This document shows, piece by piece, positions 10,827-19,699 of a DNA stretch of 36,100 nt. The DNA is from Symbiodinium natans (lineage: Eukaryota; Sar; Dinophyceae; Suessiales; Symbiodiniaceae). The stretch is from the NCBI GenBank assembly GCA_905221605.1, contig CAJNDS010000642.1, positions 64,001 through 100,100 on the forward strand, read 5' to 3'. Position numbers and translations under genes: made by a program. The number at the start of each line of letters is the position of its first letter. Positions within the stretch are counted from its first letter, which is position 1. The notes under the pieces were generated by a model. It did no database searches. It had not been told where the DNA came from and worked only from the letters and a program-made list of their open reading frames with translations.

Positions 10827-11189
10827 ATGGCAGCAGCACGCAAAATCCCATCGAGCTTCGCGATTCAGCAACCAGTAAACCGCGAGTTCGCACCTGCGGA
10901 GACCGCCGGGAACATTCGAGAACTGTCGCGCCACATGCACCTCAATGAGTCAGATGCCCAGTGGCTGATATTCCTGGCAACTCAAATTCAGGCAAAGGTC
11001 GGGCCTTGGTCGCTGTCTCAGTTTTGGAAACTGAAGCAAGACATCGTCGCTGCAGAAGAAAGACACAGAAGACCTCGAGAACCATCGCCTTTCAGCCTGC
11101 CGCCGGCCGCCGTACAGATCCCAGAGGCAGAAAGCCAAACGAGTCGCTCGTCAACATCAACAAAAAGATCGAGATCTACCAGTCCATGA
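10827..11189 (+). CDS. Hypothetical protein, 120 aa, Ser/Arg-rich tail
   Basis: The frame is open from about 10776, and the first ATG lies in a favourable context (TTTCATGGCA). The middle, with NIRELSRHMHLNESDAQWLI and then FWKLKQDIVAAEERHRR, reads as amphipathic helices. The last ~25 residues are Ser, Thr and Arg/Lys-rich (SRSSTSTKRSRSTSP), similar in style to RS tails of RNA-associated proteins. No domain recognised. The gene precedes block A on the same strand. Confidence 0.4.
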   Translation: MAAARKIPSSFAIQQPVNREFAPAETAGNIRELSRHMHLNESDAQWLIFLATQIQAKVGPWSLSQFWKLKQDIVAAEERHRRPREPSPFSLPPAAVQIPEAESQTSRSSTSTKRSRSTSP

Positions 11190-11598
11190 TCGGTCGGGCC
11201 AGAGCCTCAACCAAAAAGCTCATGTATATAGGAACGATAACAATGCAGGTCTTCCGTCGAGAAACGCTACCCAGCCTCTGAAACAACCAAGCTTCTGGAA
11301 ATACTTCAGCAACCATCGAACTAACCAAGGACATTCAAAAGACAACTCCAGCAAGACTGGGAAAGCGCTGACGTGCCGAACTGTCCGAGACCCTTTACTT
11401 CGGCGCAGAAAACAAAGAAGTAAGTGTACCATATACTGTTCATGCGACATCACAGGGTCCAACCGTCGGCCCAAGAACGCACAATGCAAGACAGCAGAAT
11501 AAACACTGAAGATTTGCAACTTCGCTCGCAGCGACGGCTCCGCAGATAGGAAGAGACCTCTCCAAAACCCAGTCACGGTCTGGACGAGCATCGCAGCC
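11190..11598. other. Leader region of block A, no gene seen
   Basis: No convincing frame on the + strand. The minus-strand frames across it (11220-11753, 11440-11808) run into the 339-aa gene and I treat them as its shadow. Confidence 0.4.
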
Positions 11599-12618
11599 AT
11601 GTCGCTCTCGCAGACCACGATCGCGCAGAAGAGAAAGCGCTTCAGCGCAAGCAACATCACCCCTTCCAAGGTGAGCCGCACCACGGACCCCAACAACGAC
11701 ACGGACAGCTCGGAAATCATCGTGGTGGTAAGGAACTGGGGCAGCGCCTTCAACGTCTTCGAGGGCCTGACTCGAGACGATCCGCTCTGGCAGCTTCAGG
11801 TCATCCACGGCGGGCGCAATGCTTTCGGATATCAGGTGCTGGCAGTGGCCAGAGAAGCGCTGCTAAAGCACCCCAACAACAACATCCGAGACCTCCAGCA
11901 GCTGGAATCGGTCCTGCACGTACGCCTCCTGAACGGAGCACCTCCCCACACCGGCGCACTGGACCCAGATGGCACCGGCATCGAAGCGTGGCAAGTCGTG
12001 TTGTACGCGGGCTCCGTGACCAACGCCCTGGACTTCATCCATCTCGTGCTGAAACACAAGGTGGCCAAAGGACAGCTGCTGCAGCTGCCCAACATGACCG
12101 TCGCAAGCCCAGACGGAAGCGTCGAGTCCGTGCCAGAACCATGGACACTGAACACCAATCCTCCGCATTGCCCCAAAGCCTTCGCAGTCCTTCCACCCCG
12201 TGGACGCCGTCACGTACTCTGTCAAGTGGAATTCTCCGGATCCAGAACCAAAACAACGAGCAGCCAAGATTCAAAGGAAGAGCCGGAGCCGATCACCGAA
12301 GGGGAAGACAAGAACGACGCCAGCTCACTCTACACCTTCAGCTTCTTCGGCGGCATCTACTCCTACCGCGAACTGTTCGACGCGGCCAACGTCGAAGGCG
12401 GCTACAACGTGGGACCCGAAGGCAATCGAGATTACGTGCGTACCCTGGAGGTGCTCAACAATCAAGAAGGAAAAGACAGGCTGATGTCTCTGCACGAGCA
12501 AGTCTTGTTGAACGTGCCCATCTACCTGGTAGATGCCACCGAGAATCCCGACGACGAGTTCGTCGCCTGGTTCGCAAGCCTGCCCCACGTAGAGCTCGGA
12601 GAGAGAGCCAAGTCGTGA
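11599..12618 (+). CDS. Unknown 339-aa protein (block A, gene 1)
   Basis: A long intact frame from an ATG in good context (GCAGCCATGT) to TGA. The N-terminus has a basic cluster KRKRF (residues 11-15) that could be a nuclear localisation signal, then a Ser/Thr/Asp-rich stretch. Residues ~40-180 look like a compact alpha/beta domain (IIVVVRNWGSAFNVF, later LQVIHGGRNAFGYQVLAVA). An acidic linker (EEPEPITEGEDKND) precedes a C-terminal domain with YSYRELFDAANVEGG, then SLHEQVLLNVPIYLVDATEN and DDEFVAWFASL. I do not recognise the family. A diverged partial copy of the C-terminal domain lies at 18830-19087, so the protein belongs to a duplicated family. The stop codon sits in a short tandem repeat (12615-12748). 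Confidence 0.75.
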   Translation: MSLSQTTIAQKRKRFSASNITPSKVSRTTDPNNDTDSSEIIVVVRNWGSAFNVFEGLTRDDPLWQLQVIHGGRNAFGYQVLAVAREALLKHPNNNIRDLQQLESVLHVRLLNGAPPHTGALDPDGTGIEAWQVVLYAGSVTNALDFIHLVLKHKVAKGQLLQLPNMTVASPDGSVESVPEPWTLNTNPPHCPKAFAVLPPRGRRHVLCQVEFSGSRTKTTSSQDSKEEPEPITEGEDKNDASSLYTFSFFGGIYSYRELFDAANVEGGYNVGPEGNRDYVRTLEVLNNQEGKDRLMSLHEQVLLNVPIYLVDATENPDDEFVAWFASLPHVELGERAKS

Positions 12619-12748
12619 GCTGCAAAAAATGTTCACAAATCAAGAGAGAGGCGCGGCAAAATGCACAGGCCCGCGCCCCGCCGTGAGCTGCAGAAGACGC
12701 TCACACATCAAGAGAGGCGTGGCAACATGCACAGGCCCACGCCCCGCC
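12615..12748 (+). repeat. Two ~67-bp tandem copies at the 3' end of gene 1
   Basis: Each copy starts GTGAGCTGCA, contains TCACA(A/C)ATCAAGAGAG and ends in CACAGGCCC(G/A)CGCCCCGCC. Copy 1 is 12615-12682 and includes the stop codon of the 339-aa gene; copy 2 is 12683-12748. The duplication therefore spans the 3' end of the gene and its 3' untranslated region. Confidence 0.8.
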
Positions 12749-12959
12749 TGCATTTGTAAAAGTACGTCCCGAGTATACTTTACAAACGCCCCCGACACGC
12801 GAAAGAAAGAAGCATCATGCAAGAAGCACAGGCTGCTTGTCAGAATGCCCTCGCATGTCTCACACTCTCGCAGCAACGGCGCATGCTACACCCGCAGCTC
12901 ATTGGCTTACTTGCTTGTCGAGACCGCCGCCCCACACCGCGCCTGTGATCATCGAAGAC

Positions 12960-13301
12960 ATGTCGGCGACCCGCAGCACTGGCTTCGGTCCGACGCCTGC
13001 AACAAACAGCATTATCGACGCTTTCAAGAAAGCTCCGCAAAAAGAGCTCACATCTGGATCGTTCACAGAGAACACGGCCGCAGCCAGCAACAAGAACGAT
13101 CGCAACAAGGTCGTCTCCTTACTTAGACCCTCTTGCGTACATCACCTTCTACAGCACCAAGCCTGCCAGGACTGTCCTGCACGCGCGGCAACCACTGCAT
13201 CCACGACAGTGCCGGCAGCGAGCACGAGAAGCAACGAGGCAACGCCGAAGGCAGCAGCTTCTACGTTGAAACCGTGGTCTGTGCCCAAAAAAACAAACTA
13301 A
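12960..13301 (+). CDS. Small Ser/Thr/Ala-rich protein, 113 aa (block A, gene 2)
   Basis: The ATG at 12960 is chosen because the diverged copy in block B (19333) starts at the same point and both begin MSAT, continuing with FGPTPATNSIIDA and KKAP. The rest is low in hydrophobic residues and rich in Ala, Thr, Ser and Lys, so it is probably disordered, apart from a short segment VHHLLQHQACQDCPA. The frame is open upstream to 12837, but that part is not conserved in block B. No family recognised. It lies ~340 bp after gene 1 and before the ASCH gene, an order repeated in block B. Confidence 0.55.
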   Translation: MSATRSTGFGPTPATNSIIDAFKKAPQKELTSGSFTENTAAASNKNDRNKVVSLLRPSCVHHLLQHQACQDCPARAATTASTTVPAASTRSNEATPKAAASTLKPWSVPKKTN

Positions 13302-13510
13302 GAAAGAAAGCCGATTCAGCTTGCAGGCCGGGCCAGCAGCTTTTGTTTGATCACAAATACAGGCCGAAGAAAAGTCGACCGAAGTTCCGTCGACTCCACG
13401 CGAGGATCTTCGACGAGAACCGCCAAGCAACAACGACCACGCCATGCCACAGGCAGAGTTCGGAAACATGCAACCAACTGGAGATAGGCCATCGTCCCAA
13501 CAGCACCTCC

Positions 13511-14077
13511 TCTCACAAACGCTCGAAGGTCGAAGAAGACACATCAGAGGGCGGCTTGGCATTATCGGAATCGCCTGCGGATGCAAAGGCCAGGAAGTTT
13601 CGCTTCGCGTTTGCCCACCTGTTGGACACCTGGAATTACCACGCGCAGGCTCCGGAAAAGAAAGCTTCCATCGAGAAGAAGCATGAAGGAACAGAAGATC
13701 AGGCCACGCAAACGAAAGCAACCAGCTAGAGTTAGGGCGTCATTTCAACAGCACCTCCCTCACAAACACTCGAAGGTCGAAGGAGAGACATCAGAAGCCC
13801 ACTTGACCCTTGCAGAACCGCCTGCGGATGTGAAGGCCGGCAAGTTCCGCTGCATGTCTGCCAACCTGTCGCACCCGTGCACAGGCTCCGGAAACAAAAG
13901 CTTGCATCGAGAAGGAGCATCAAGGAACAGAAGATCAGGCCACAGAACCACCTGCAGATGTGAAGGCCGGGAAGTTCCGCTGCATGTCTGCCAACCTGTC
14001 GCGCCCGTGCGCAGGCTCCGGAAGCGAAAGCTTGCATCGAGAAGGAGCATCAAGGAACAGAAGATCAGGCCACACGA
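13511..14077 (+). repeat. Three-copy coding-derived repeat upstream of the ASCH gene
   Basis: Copy 1 spans about 13511-13715, copy 2 about 13760-13943 and copy 3 about 13946-14077. Shared parts encode ADxKAxKFR, then AQAPExKAxIEKxH and GTEDQAT. Copy 1 reads through both parts in one frame (the frame opening near 13133 and ending with TAG at 13727-13729). In copies 2 and 3 a one-base difference between the two parts moves the second part into another frame, so successive parts are read in different frames. The last part of copy 3 is in frame with the ASCH gene at 14087, with no stop between them. Confidence 0.7.
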
Positions 14078-14086
14078 GAGGCCCCG

Positions 14087-14662
14087 ATGCCTTGTTTGGG
14101 GGAGCGAATCATGGTCATCAAAGAGCCATGGTTGCAACTCATCCTCAACAAGCTGAAAACGATGGAAATTCGATGCAGTCCCGCCGAACCGGGAAAGACA
14201 TGGCTGGCATTCGACGGCCAAGTGTTCGGAGCGGCATACATCTCTAACTGCGTCCAGATCACACGTGAGGAGTTTGAAGCCACCAGGGAGCAGCACCAAC
14301 ACTTGGGAGACATGCCCCCCCACGCAAAGGTCTACGCGCTCACGCTGCAGAACATCGTCCGACTGGAGTCGCCGGTCCCGCACTACCGGCCGCCAACGAC
14401 AGCACCCTGGACGATCTTTCGCACCGAGCCAGCCGAGAAGGCAATCAGAGGGCCCAAAAGGAAGAGAGCCCTCCAGGCCTCACAAGAAGGGACTGCAGTC
14501 CTGCCGATTCTGGGCATGACCCTCCGCGAGACCCCGTCAGAACAAGAAGCAGGAAGTCCGACCTGCTCCGTCATCTCAACGCCAGACAAAGATGACGAGA
14601 AAGACGAGCCCACGGCCAAAAAGCAAGATGCGAAGGACAAAGACAAGGAGAACGAGTCCTGA
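14087..14662 (+). CDS. ASCH-domain protein (block A, gene 3), 191 aa
   Basis: Residues ~5-105 match the ASCH (PUA-like) fold by eye: GERIMVIKEPWLQLILNKLK is followed by TMEIR, which corresponds to the conserved K-x-KT-x-E-x-R stretch of the family. Then come GKTWLAF, a glycine-containing strand VFGAAYISNCVQI, and a closing VYALTLQNIVRLESPVPHY. ASCH domains are small beta-barrels thought to bind RNA or nucleobases; the exact role here is unknown. The C-terminal third is a charged tail rich in Lys, Asp and Glu, with a basic patch KRKRA. The start at 14087 matches the homologous Met at 20072 in block B, but the frame stays open upstream into the 13.5-14.1 kb repeat, so an N-terminal extension is possible. 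Confidence 0.7.
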   Translation: MPCLGERIMVIKEPWLQLILNKLKTMEIRCSPAEPGKTWLAFDGQVFGAAYISNCVQITREEFEATREQHQHLGDMPPHAKVYALTLQNIVRLESPVPHYRPPTTAPWTIFRTEPAEKAIRGPKRKRALQASQEGTAVLPILGMTLRETPSEQEAGSPTCSVISTPDKDDEKDEPTAKKQDAKDKDKENES

Positions 14663-15074
14663 AAAGGCGTGAGGGCAATGCTTTCACGCTCCTGACCACG
14701 AAAAACTGAAAGAGCCCAAAACACGGACCAGTTTCAAACCAACCAGAACATGCATGTCGCGAGAAAAACAATCCGAATCGGCACTGCTGCAAGCAGCCAA
14801 CGGTTGCACGTTTTTTCCGAAAGCCATTCTCATGGGCCGCATGGTACCAGACGCAGAGAAGCCACTGGCTCAAGCCAAGCTCGCAAAAAGTTTCCAAGCA
14901 CCATGCGCCGATCCATCAAGTCGATCCGCGATGCAGAAAGCACAGGCGCCGAAATACTGACATTCTCGCACGCAACGCATGCTCTTCCTGTGCTCACTGA
15001 GGTCAGGAGGACAACATACGCGAGGCATACCAAGCCTTCGGCGATACTACGCACGCCTTAAAGATTCGACCAAA
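14663..15074. other. Gap between two ASCH-like loci
   Basis: The first ~40 bases resemble the sequence after the block B ASCH gene, so the duplication extends a little past the stop. A 68-codon + strand frame at 14754-14960 overlaps frames of similar length and shows no domain. Confidence 0.4.
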
Positions 15075-15514
15075 ATGGCTGCGAGAGATACTCTCAGGCA
15101 CCAGGAGTTTTTCCCCTGCACTCATGTTTCCATGCTAATTCCGAAACTGCTACAAGTACCCACAGGAACCAAAACCGTGGAACTGCGACCAATGCGCTGT
15201 CCGATGAGCCTGCTCATGACGAAGATCAGCTTGATGGAAACAGGCACCAAGCTCATCCGAGGGACAGCATTGATAGGCAGCTCGCGTCATCTCACAAAAG
15301 ACGAAAAGAACCGGTTCTCCAACATCTTGCAGGCCAGGAGCTTGTTGCGGACATGTGCGAAATAACATGGGGTTTGGGAATCTTGGCTGTTCAGGAGCTC
15401 AACTACAACCCCAACAAGACCTACGCATGGACCTTGCAGGAGGTGCAAGAACACTCCCATCCCTTCCAGGCACGCCCTGTCAAGCAAAGGCAAAACCAAA
15501 CTACCCGGTCCTGA
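15075..15514 (+). pseudogene. Second ASCH-like gene, frameshifted
   Basis: From the ATG at 15075 one frame gives MLIPKLLQVPTGTKTVELRP, with the KT-x-ELR signature, then a strand-like segment TKLIRGTALIGSSRHLTKDE. That frame stops at 15365. From about 15326 a second frame continues in the expected order of an ASCH C-terminus: ELVADMCEITWGLGILAVQE, then YAWTLQEVQEHSHPF, ending at TGA 15512-15514. A single indel near 15310-15330 explains this best. I tested one short GT-AG interval there (15314-15332) and it does not restore the frame. It is only distantly similar to the other two ASCH loci. Confidence 0.5.
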
Positions 15515-15880
15515 CCCAACACACAGGTGCCGAGCCAAGCAGCGCGAGGATCAGTGGTCTGGCTACGACGTGAGCATTGGGCAGAAATGACAGACCGGCA
15601 ACTCCAGGTGTCAAGAAGCCGGAGAAAACGCAAACATGGCGAAGCGACTCCGTTGTAGACAAGCTTGACGGCAAAAAAACCGAAAAAGGGAAGCGCCGTA
15701 CAATGCTCTTTGAAGGATCATCTGCTGCGCCTTCGATATACTAGAATTTCATACGGCAGAGAAAGGTTTAGAAACCTCAAAACGACACACAGATAGGTCC
15801 CCGAATTCTGCAGCCATTTTCTGTTTCCTCAAGCAAACACAAGCACGTGCCCCCGGGCTCCCAGGATCCGCCGCCAGAAC
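15515..15880. other. Gap without recognised gene
   Basis: Mixed sequence with short frames only. A stretch at 15811-15833 faintly resembles a dinoflagellate spliced-leader relic but carries an extra insert, and I do not call it. Confidence 0.4.
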
Positions 15881-16273
15881 ATGGCGCAACATTTGCCGAA
15901 GAGCCCGACGGCCACACCGAGCCGCCAAAGCCCAAGAGGAGTGGAGCCACCAGTCAAAATCGGATCAGTCGTTGTGTCACTGCCCTCTGGCCGAAGCACA
16001 GACATAGAGGTGTACCATGGCACAACAGTACGAGCATTGGCCATGACAGCTTGGCGCCGACTAACCACAGTCCCTACCTTGTGCCCAGCCGAAGGGCATT
16101 TCACGGTGGCAGATTTCGAACTCATGGGCAGAAGCCAGCCGAATCTCGCCCTCGTGAGCAGCGACGGTGAACGCTTACATCTCGACAGCGCCTTCTGGAA
16201 CTTCGTCCGACCAGAAATGACACTCACCTTGGCTTGGAACTCAGCACAATCGGAGCCGCCAAACCCTCTCTAA
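15881..16273 (+). CDS. Small protein with possible ubiquitin-like fold, 130 aa
   Basis: Starts at an ATG (AACATGGCG) and ends at TAA. After a Pro/Ser-rich N-terminal ~25 residues, residues ~28-115 run IGSVVVSLPSGRSTDIEVYH, then TTVRALAMTAWRRL, then FTVADFELMGRSQPNLALVS, and end with MTLTLAW. The order strand, Gly turn, strand, helix beginning TTV, and final strand suggests a ubiquitin-like beta-grasp fold. No diglycine end is present, so it would not be a conjugated modifier. Function unknown. It shares the strand and closest spacing with the unknown gene at 16575. Confidence 0.45.
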   Translation: MAQHLPKSPTATPSRQSPRGVEPPVKIGSVVVSLPSGRSTDIEVYHGTTVRALAMTAWRRLTTVPTLCPAEGHFTVADFELMGRSQPNLALVSSDGERLHLDSAFWNFVRPEMTLTLAWNSAQSEPPNPL

Positions 16274-16574
16274 GAGTCCCCAAAACAGCCCAACCGCCAC
16301 TAAGGTGCAAACATCACGCCAGACGGCGCCAGAAGCGAGCGAGAAAACAAATTCGACGACCGCAGAAGGGGACTAGCCTTTTTCCTTAGCCTGAAGACTT
16401 ACTTCTGCTGCAGAGCTCAAAAGCAGAAGTGCTGCATTCCAGAGCACCCGGGCATTTGAGAGCACGGCGTGTCATGTTCCTCAACAACTGGCCAGGTCAA
16501 CAGCATCTCCGCAGCAAGTTGGCTCCAAATTGAACAACGTGCGCATCCATATGCTGCCCTAGCAGCGCCAAGAC

Positions 16575-17120
16575 ATGGCAAGATCTCAGTTGCCCGCCAA
16601 CGTTTGGATGAACGTGCTCGATTTCGCAGGCGCACAGCACACCATGATCGTGACGGAGGACCCGGACCTACCCCAGGACCCGGAAGACTGGCCCAGAGCC
16701 CTCGGAATATGCAAAGAACTCCAAGAGTCGAATATCGTCGAGGACTGCATTTCAAAAGTGCTGATCTGCGAAGATTGCGGAATCCAACACAGGATCGTCG
16801 TCCTGACAGCCAACAGATGGAACTTGACCAGCTCGCGAGCTTTGATGGCAGTCAACCGCAGCACAGCTAGCGGCTTTCATCATCAGGTCGCGCCCAACAG
16901 CAGCAACGCGCACCCCAACCTCAGCTGCTGGATCAAGATACACCGCGTCGGTCAGGATTATGTGCAGCTCGAGATGCCGGTCCAGAAGTTTCACACGCTG
17001 AAGTGGTCGTGGATTCTTCCAGGAACCATTCCCTGCACCTCGCCTCCTCCAAGCATCCGATTCGTTTCGCTCTTGAAGGACTACACCATCACCAAGCAAA
17101 TTCGGCAGCACAAGCTCTGA
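16575..17120 (+). CDS. Unknown protein, 181 aa
   Basis: Intact frame from ATG (AGACATGGCA) to TGA. It begins QLPANVWMNVLDFAGAQHTM, which looks like an F-box-like or short helical start but is too weak to call. CEDCGIQHRIVVLTA (residues ~65-80) contains a C-x2-C pair. It ends with alternating hydrophobic strands, WIKIHRVGQDYVQLEMPV and then IRFVSLLKDYTI. The hydrophobic pattern is that of a folded domain. No family recognised and no copy elsewhere in the window. Confidence 0.5.
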   Translation: MARSQLPANVWMNVLDFAGAQHTMIVTEDPDLPQDPEDWPRALGICKELQESNIVEDCISKVLICEDCGIQHRIVVLTANRWNLTSSRALMAVNRSTASGFHHQVAPNSSNAHPNLSCWIKIHRVGQDYVQLEMPVQKFHTLKWSWILPGTIPCTSPPPSIRFVSLLKDYTITKQIRQHKL

Positions 17121-17421
17121 TTTCCTGGCACCCTCAAACAGCAACGGTGAGCATGACTGACAAGAGTTGTGCACTTGCGACGAGATCATGGTGTGAACTA
17201 GCGAGAAAAGCCAAGGAACTGCCGGTAAAAGCTGACTGCCGCACGAAAAAGAAGACTGCGCCCTCGTGCAGAGACTGCATGATCATTTCACCCATGAGCA
17301 ACGTTGTCACTGCATAGTTGCACATTTTTACCAGTCGCAACATCCCAAAGCAGAGGGCTCAAGAAGTCTCATCTTAGACAAGCCTGCGGCCGACAATACT
17401 GCGCGGCACGCCGAGACCCGA

Positions 17422-17655
17422 ATGCGGGGAACCTACAGGCTACGAGATCACATCACAAGCAGCATCAGTCCCGATCGAGTTCAGCGCCGGTCTAGAAGCC
17501 CTGCGAGAGACCACGGTCCGGCAGAAGTTCCCTCCGTGACAGAAGTACGTGAACTCCAACAGCAAGTTCGGCATCTCACAACCCGCGTTCAAGCCTTGCA
17601 AGAAGCAGTGACCTTACTCAAGACGGCCTTGTGTCAATCAGCCGAGTCAGCCTAA
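17422..17655 (+). CDS. Short coiled-coil protein, 77 aa
   Basis: First ATG of a frame that is open from about 17266. After a basic, Arg/Ser-rich part (VQRRSRSPARDHG) the C-terminal ~35 residues form a heptad pattern with Val or Leu at a and d positions (VRELQQQVRHLTTRVQALQE, continuing VTLLKTAL), a classical coiled coil. It could be a dimerisation segment of a longer spliced protein. The stop overlaps the start of the next open frame at 17631. Confidence 0.4.
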   Translation: MRGTYRLRDHITSSISPDRVQRRSRSPARDHGPAEVPSVTEVRELQQQVRHLTTRVQALQEAVTLLKTALCQSAESA

Positions 17656-17912
17656 TTCATGCACGTACAACACCTTCACGCGAAAGGCGTGACAATCAAC
17701 TCGAAAAAGTAGCTCTCAGCCGGCAAAACCTGCGCCCAACTGCTGCCAAAACGAAACGCATGTGGAGCCAAACGTTGCAGCGAGTAGACATCTACGACCC
17801 TCGTCAGTGCAAAACTGCGAATCAAACCAGCGTGTGGCCGCAACGCGGGCTCAAGCCGGAACCAACAACCAAGCACGCATCAGTGAACAAGCATAGAGTA
17901 GCGGCAGCTCCC

Positions 17913-18509
17913 ATGTCGACCATCGACTACTCCAAGTGGGAGAAACTCCAGGAAGGCAGTGACGAAGAGGTGTTCCAGCAACCCCTACCTCCGAGCTCAC
18001 CACGACAGCCCATCAAGGTCGGACCGTTCGCAGTGGCCACTTCTCGCCTTCCAGACGATCCTGCAGCACGCCGCGAAGTTCTTCGTGAACAAAAGGAGCT
18101 TCGCGATTTCGTGCGGTTGCATCCCTGTCCCGCAGAAGCAGACCTCCACGCATGGCTTCGCAGGATGCATGAGCACTCCAAGAAGCCACAAGTGAAACAC
18201 GGCACATTTGCCTGGGTCATGCGAAACATGGAATGGGACTCGCAACACCTTGCGTGGTTCCACTACCCCTCCTTTCGCGTTCTGTGGGAGTCCGCCACTT
18301 TGGCACCGAGCACTGCCTTCGTCGGCCAACGCAGCGCTGGCATTACGTTGTACGAGCGCGGGGGCAAACCCTGCATGCAGTTCAACTTCTACGCCCTGCA
18401 TCACGCCATGGCCGGTGAGGACTTTCACGCGAACGCACCCTTCCCAGTCTACACCTTCGCAGGCGACATTGAAAAGGTCTGGGACGGCATCGGATCGTGG
18501 TGGGCATAA
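17913..18509 (+). CDS. Unknown protein with N-terminal YSKWEKL motif, 198 aa
   Basis: I choose the ATG at 17913 (CTCCCATGTCG), although the frame is open from 17631, because the protein begins DYSKWEKLQEGSDEE. This resembles a DYSKWDK...SDDE N-terminal motif I associate with many dinoflagellate proteins. Downstream are ELRDFVRLHPCPAEADLHAW, MRNMEWDSQHLAWFHYPSFR and, near the end, FPVYTFAGDIEKVWDGIGSW. The composition is that of a folded protein with many aromatic residues. No catalytic motif recognised. It is the last gene before block B. Confidence 0.55.
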   Translation: MSTIDYSKWEKLQEGSDEEVFQQPLPPSSPRQPIKVGPFAVATSRLPDDPAARREVLREQKELRDFVRLHPCPAEADLHAWLRRMHEHSKKPQVKHGTFAWVMRNMEWDSQHLAWFHYPSFRVLWESATLAPSTAFVGQRSAGITLYERGGKPCMQFNFYALHHAMAGEDFHANAPFPVYTFAGDIEKVWDGIGSWWA

Positions 18510-18829
18510 AGGACCACAAGAAACAGAACAAGAAGCGCAGAAAAGCAAGAAACGGGCACGCTGCAAGTGCGCGAGCTGTCCGCCCGCGGCCTAAGAAGCA
18601 CCGCAGCCACCATTTGCATGCGAAGCAAGGTCAGTGCATTTCCGGAGCATATCGGCTCGAGCAGTGTAACTACGTGAGCGGTCAGTGGCAAGCAACGCGC
18701 CGGAAGCTCAGACACGCTTGCGCGACGAAGAATGCGAGAGCATCATGACGCGATGTGCGGCAATATGAGTCAGATGCGTGCCTAGCGGTCTATAGCTTCA
18801 GATTACCATCTCGAATTCGGCCGTGCAGA
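18510..18829. other. Gap before block B
   Basis: Only short overlapping frames. The last ~70 bases may hold the degraded upstream part of the gene 1 copy, but similarity to gene 1 is not clear before about 18850. Confidence 0.4.
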
Positions 18830-19087
18830 TCACAGCACCTAGTTGCCCAGGACTCCTTTCGCGAGCTGTTCAACTCGGCCAACGTCGAGGAGGCTGCATT
18901 GTGGAACCCCAAAGAAATAGAGACTCCGCGCGTACCGTGGAAATGTGCAGCAACTAAGGAAGGATACGAGAATCTGAGGTCCCTGCACGAACAAATATTG
19001 CTGAACGTTCACAGCTATCTGGCGGACGCCGCCGAGAACTTCCACGACGAGTTCGTCGCCTGGTTCACCAGCCGGTCTGACATGTAG
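18830..19087 (+). pseudogene. Truncated copy of the 339-aa gene (block B, gene 1')
   Basis: The frame reads SFRELFNSANVEE, later SLHEQILLNVHSYLADAAEN and DDEFVAWFTS-type residues (here HDEFVAWFTS), then stops. It aligns with the last ~85 residues of the 339-aa protein. The first ~250 residues have no counterpart. Between the two conserved blocks about 25 codons (WNPKEIETPRVPWK region) match the block A gene only when block A is read in a different frame (WDPKAIEITCVPWR), so two compensating one-base indels separate the copies. Confidence 0.65.
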
Positions 19088-19332
19088 CTGTACCAAGTAA
19101 AGCACAGCAAAATGAACAGGATAGCGCCCCGCTTGCAGTTTTAAGTACTTGCCGACGACAGAAGCGCCAGCTCAACCAGAATGCGAGAGAAAAGACTCCA
19201 AGATGCAACTGCGTGTCAGAAGTGTCCGGACACGTGCAGACACTCACGGAACAGCGTGCAAAGACGAGCCTGCAGCGCGTTTGCTCATTGAAAAGCGCGT
19301 CCACTCAAACCGCTCCTGCGACCATCCGAGAC

Positions 19333-19620
19333 ATGTCGGCGACAGGCACCAGGCCTTTTGGACCGACTCCTGCGACCAACAGCATCATCGACGCTTTGAA
19401 GAAAGCTCCACAGCAGCATGACGGAGCCGGTAAGGTCACGGTGCCAGCGGTCAGCGACGGCCAGGCCATCAGCTGAAGCCAGAACCCGGTAGTTCACCTG
19501 CTGCACAGCCGCTGCCGCCCCTGTCAGGACAATTCCGCACAAGCGGTAACCGCTACATCCACAAAGGCATCGACTACAAGCGCGACAAGCAAACAGGCTT
19601 TCAACAAATCCACTATTAGG
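19333..19620 (+). pseudogene. Copy of the 113-aa gene with in-frame stop (block B, gene 2')
   Basis: ATG at 19333 begins MSAT and continues FGPTPATNSIIDALKKAPQ, clearly the same as gene 2 at 12960. The frame stops at TGA 19474-19476. After the stop the same frame still matches the block A protein (NPVVHLLHSRCRPCQDNSA against VVSLLRPSCVHHLLQHQACQ), so the stop interrupts an older longer gene. It could also encode a shortened 47-aa peptide. Confidence 0.65.
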
Positions 19621-19699
19621 TACAAAGGCGTAAAATCCAGGATAAAGAAATGCAGAGCATAAAGGTTTAAGCTGTTCCCATAGATTCTATTCAACACTC

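Noticed and set aside
11988-12686. 232-codon Arg-rich frame
   Set aside because: Overlaps the 339-aa gene in another frame and has the Arg/Gln bias of a shadow frame. Only its neighbour frame around 12400-12484 is informative, as evidence of frame change between copies.
15314-15332. GT-AG interval as a micro-intron in the second ASCH-like gene
   Set aside because: Removing its 19 bases does not bring the two frames together.
15811-15833. Possible relic of the dinoflagellate spliced leader (GCCATTTT then CTCAAG)
   Set aside because: The known leader has only two bases between these parts, here there are seven, so the match is too weak.
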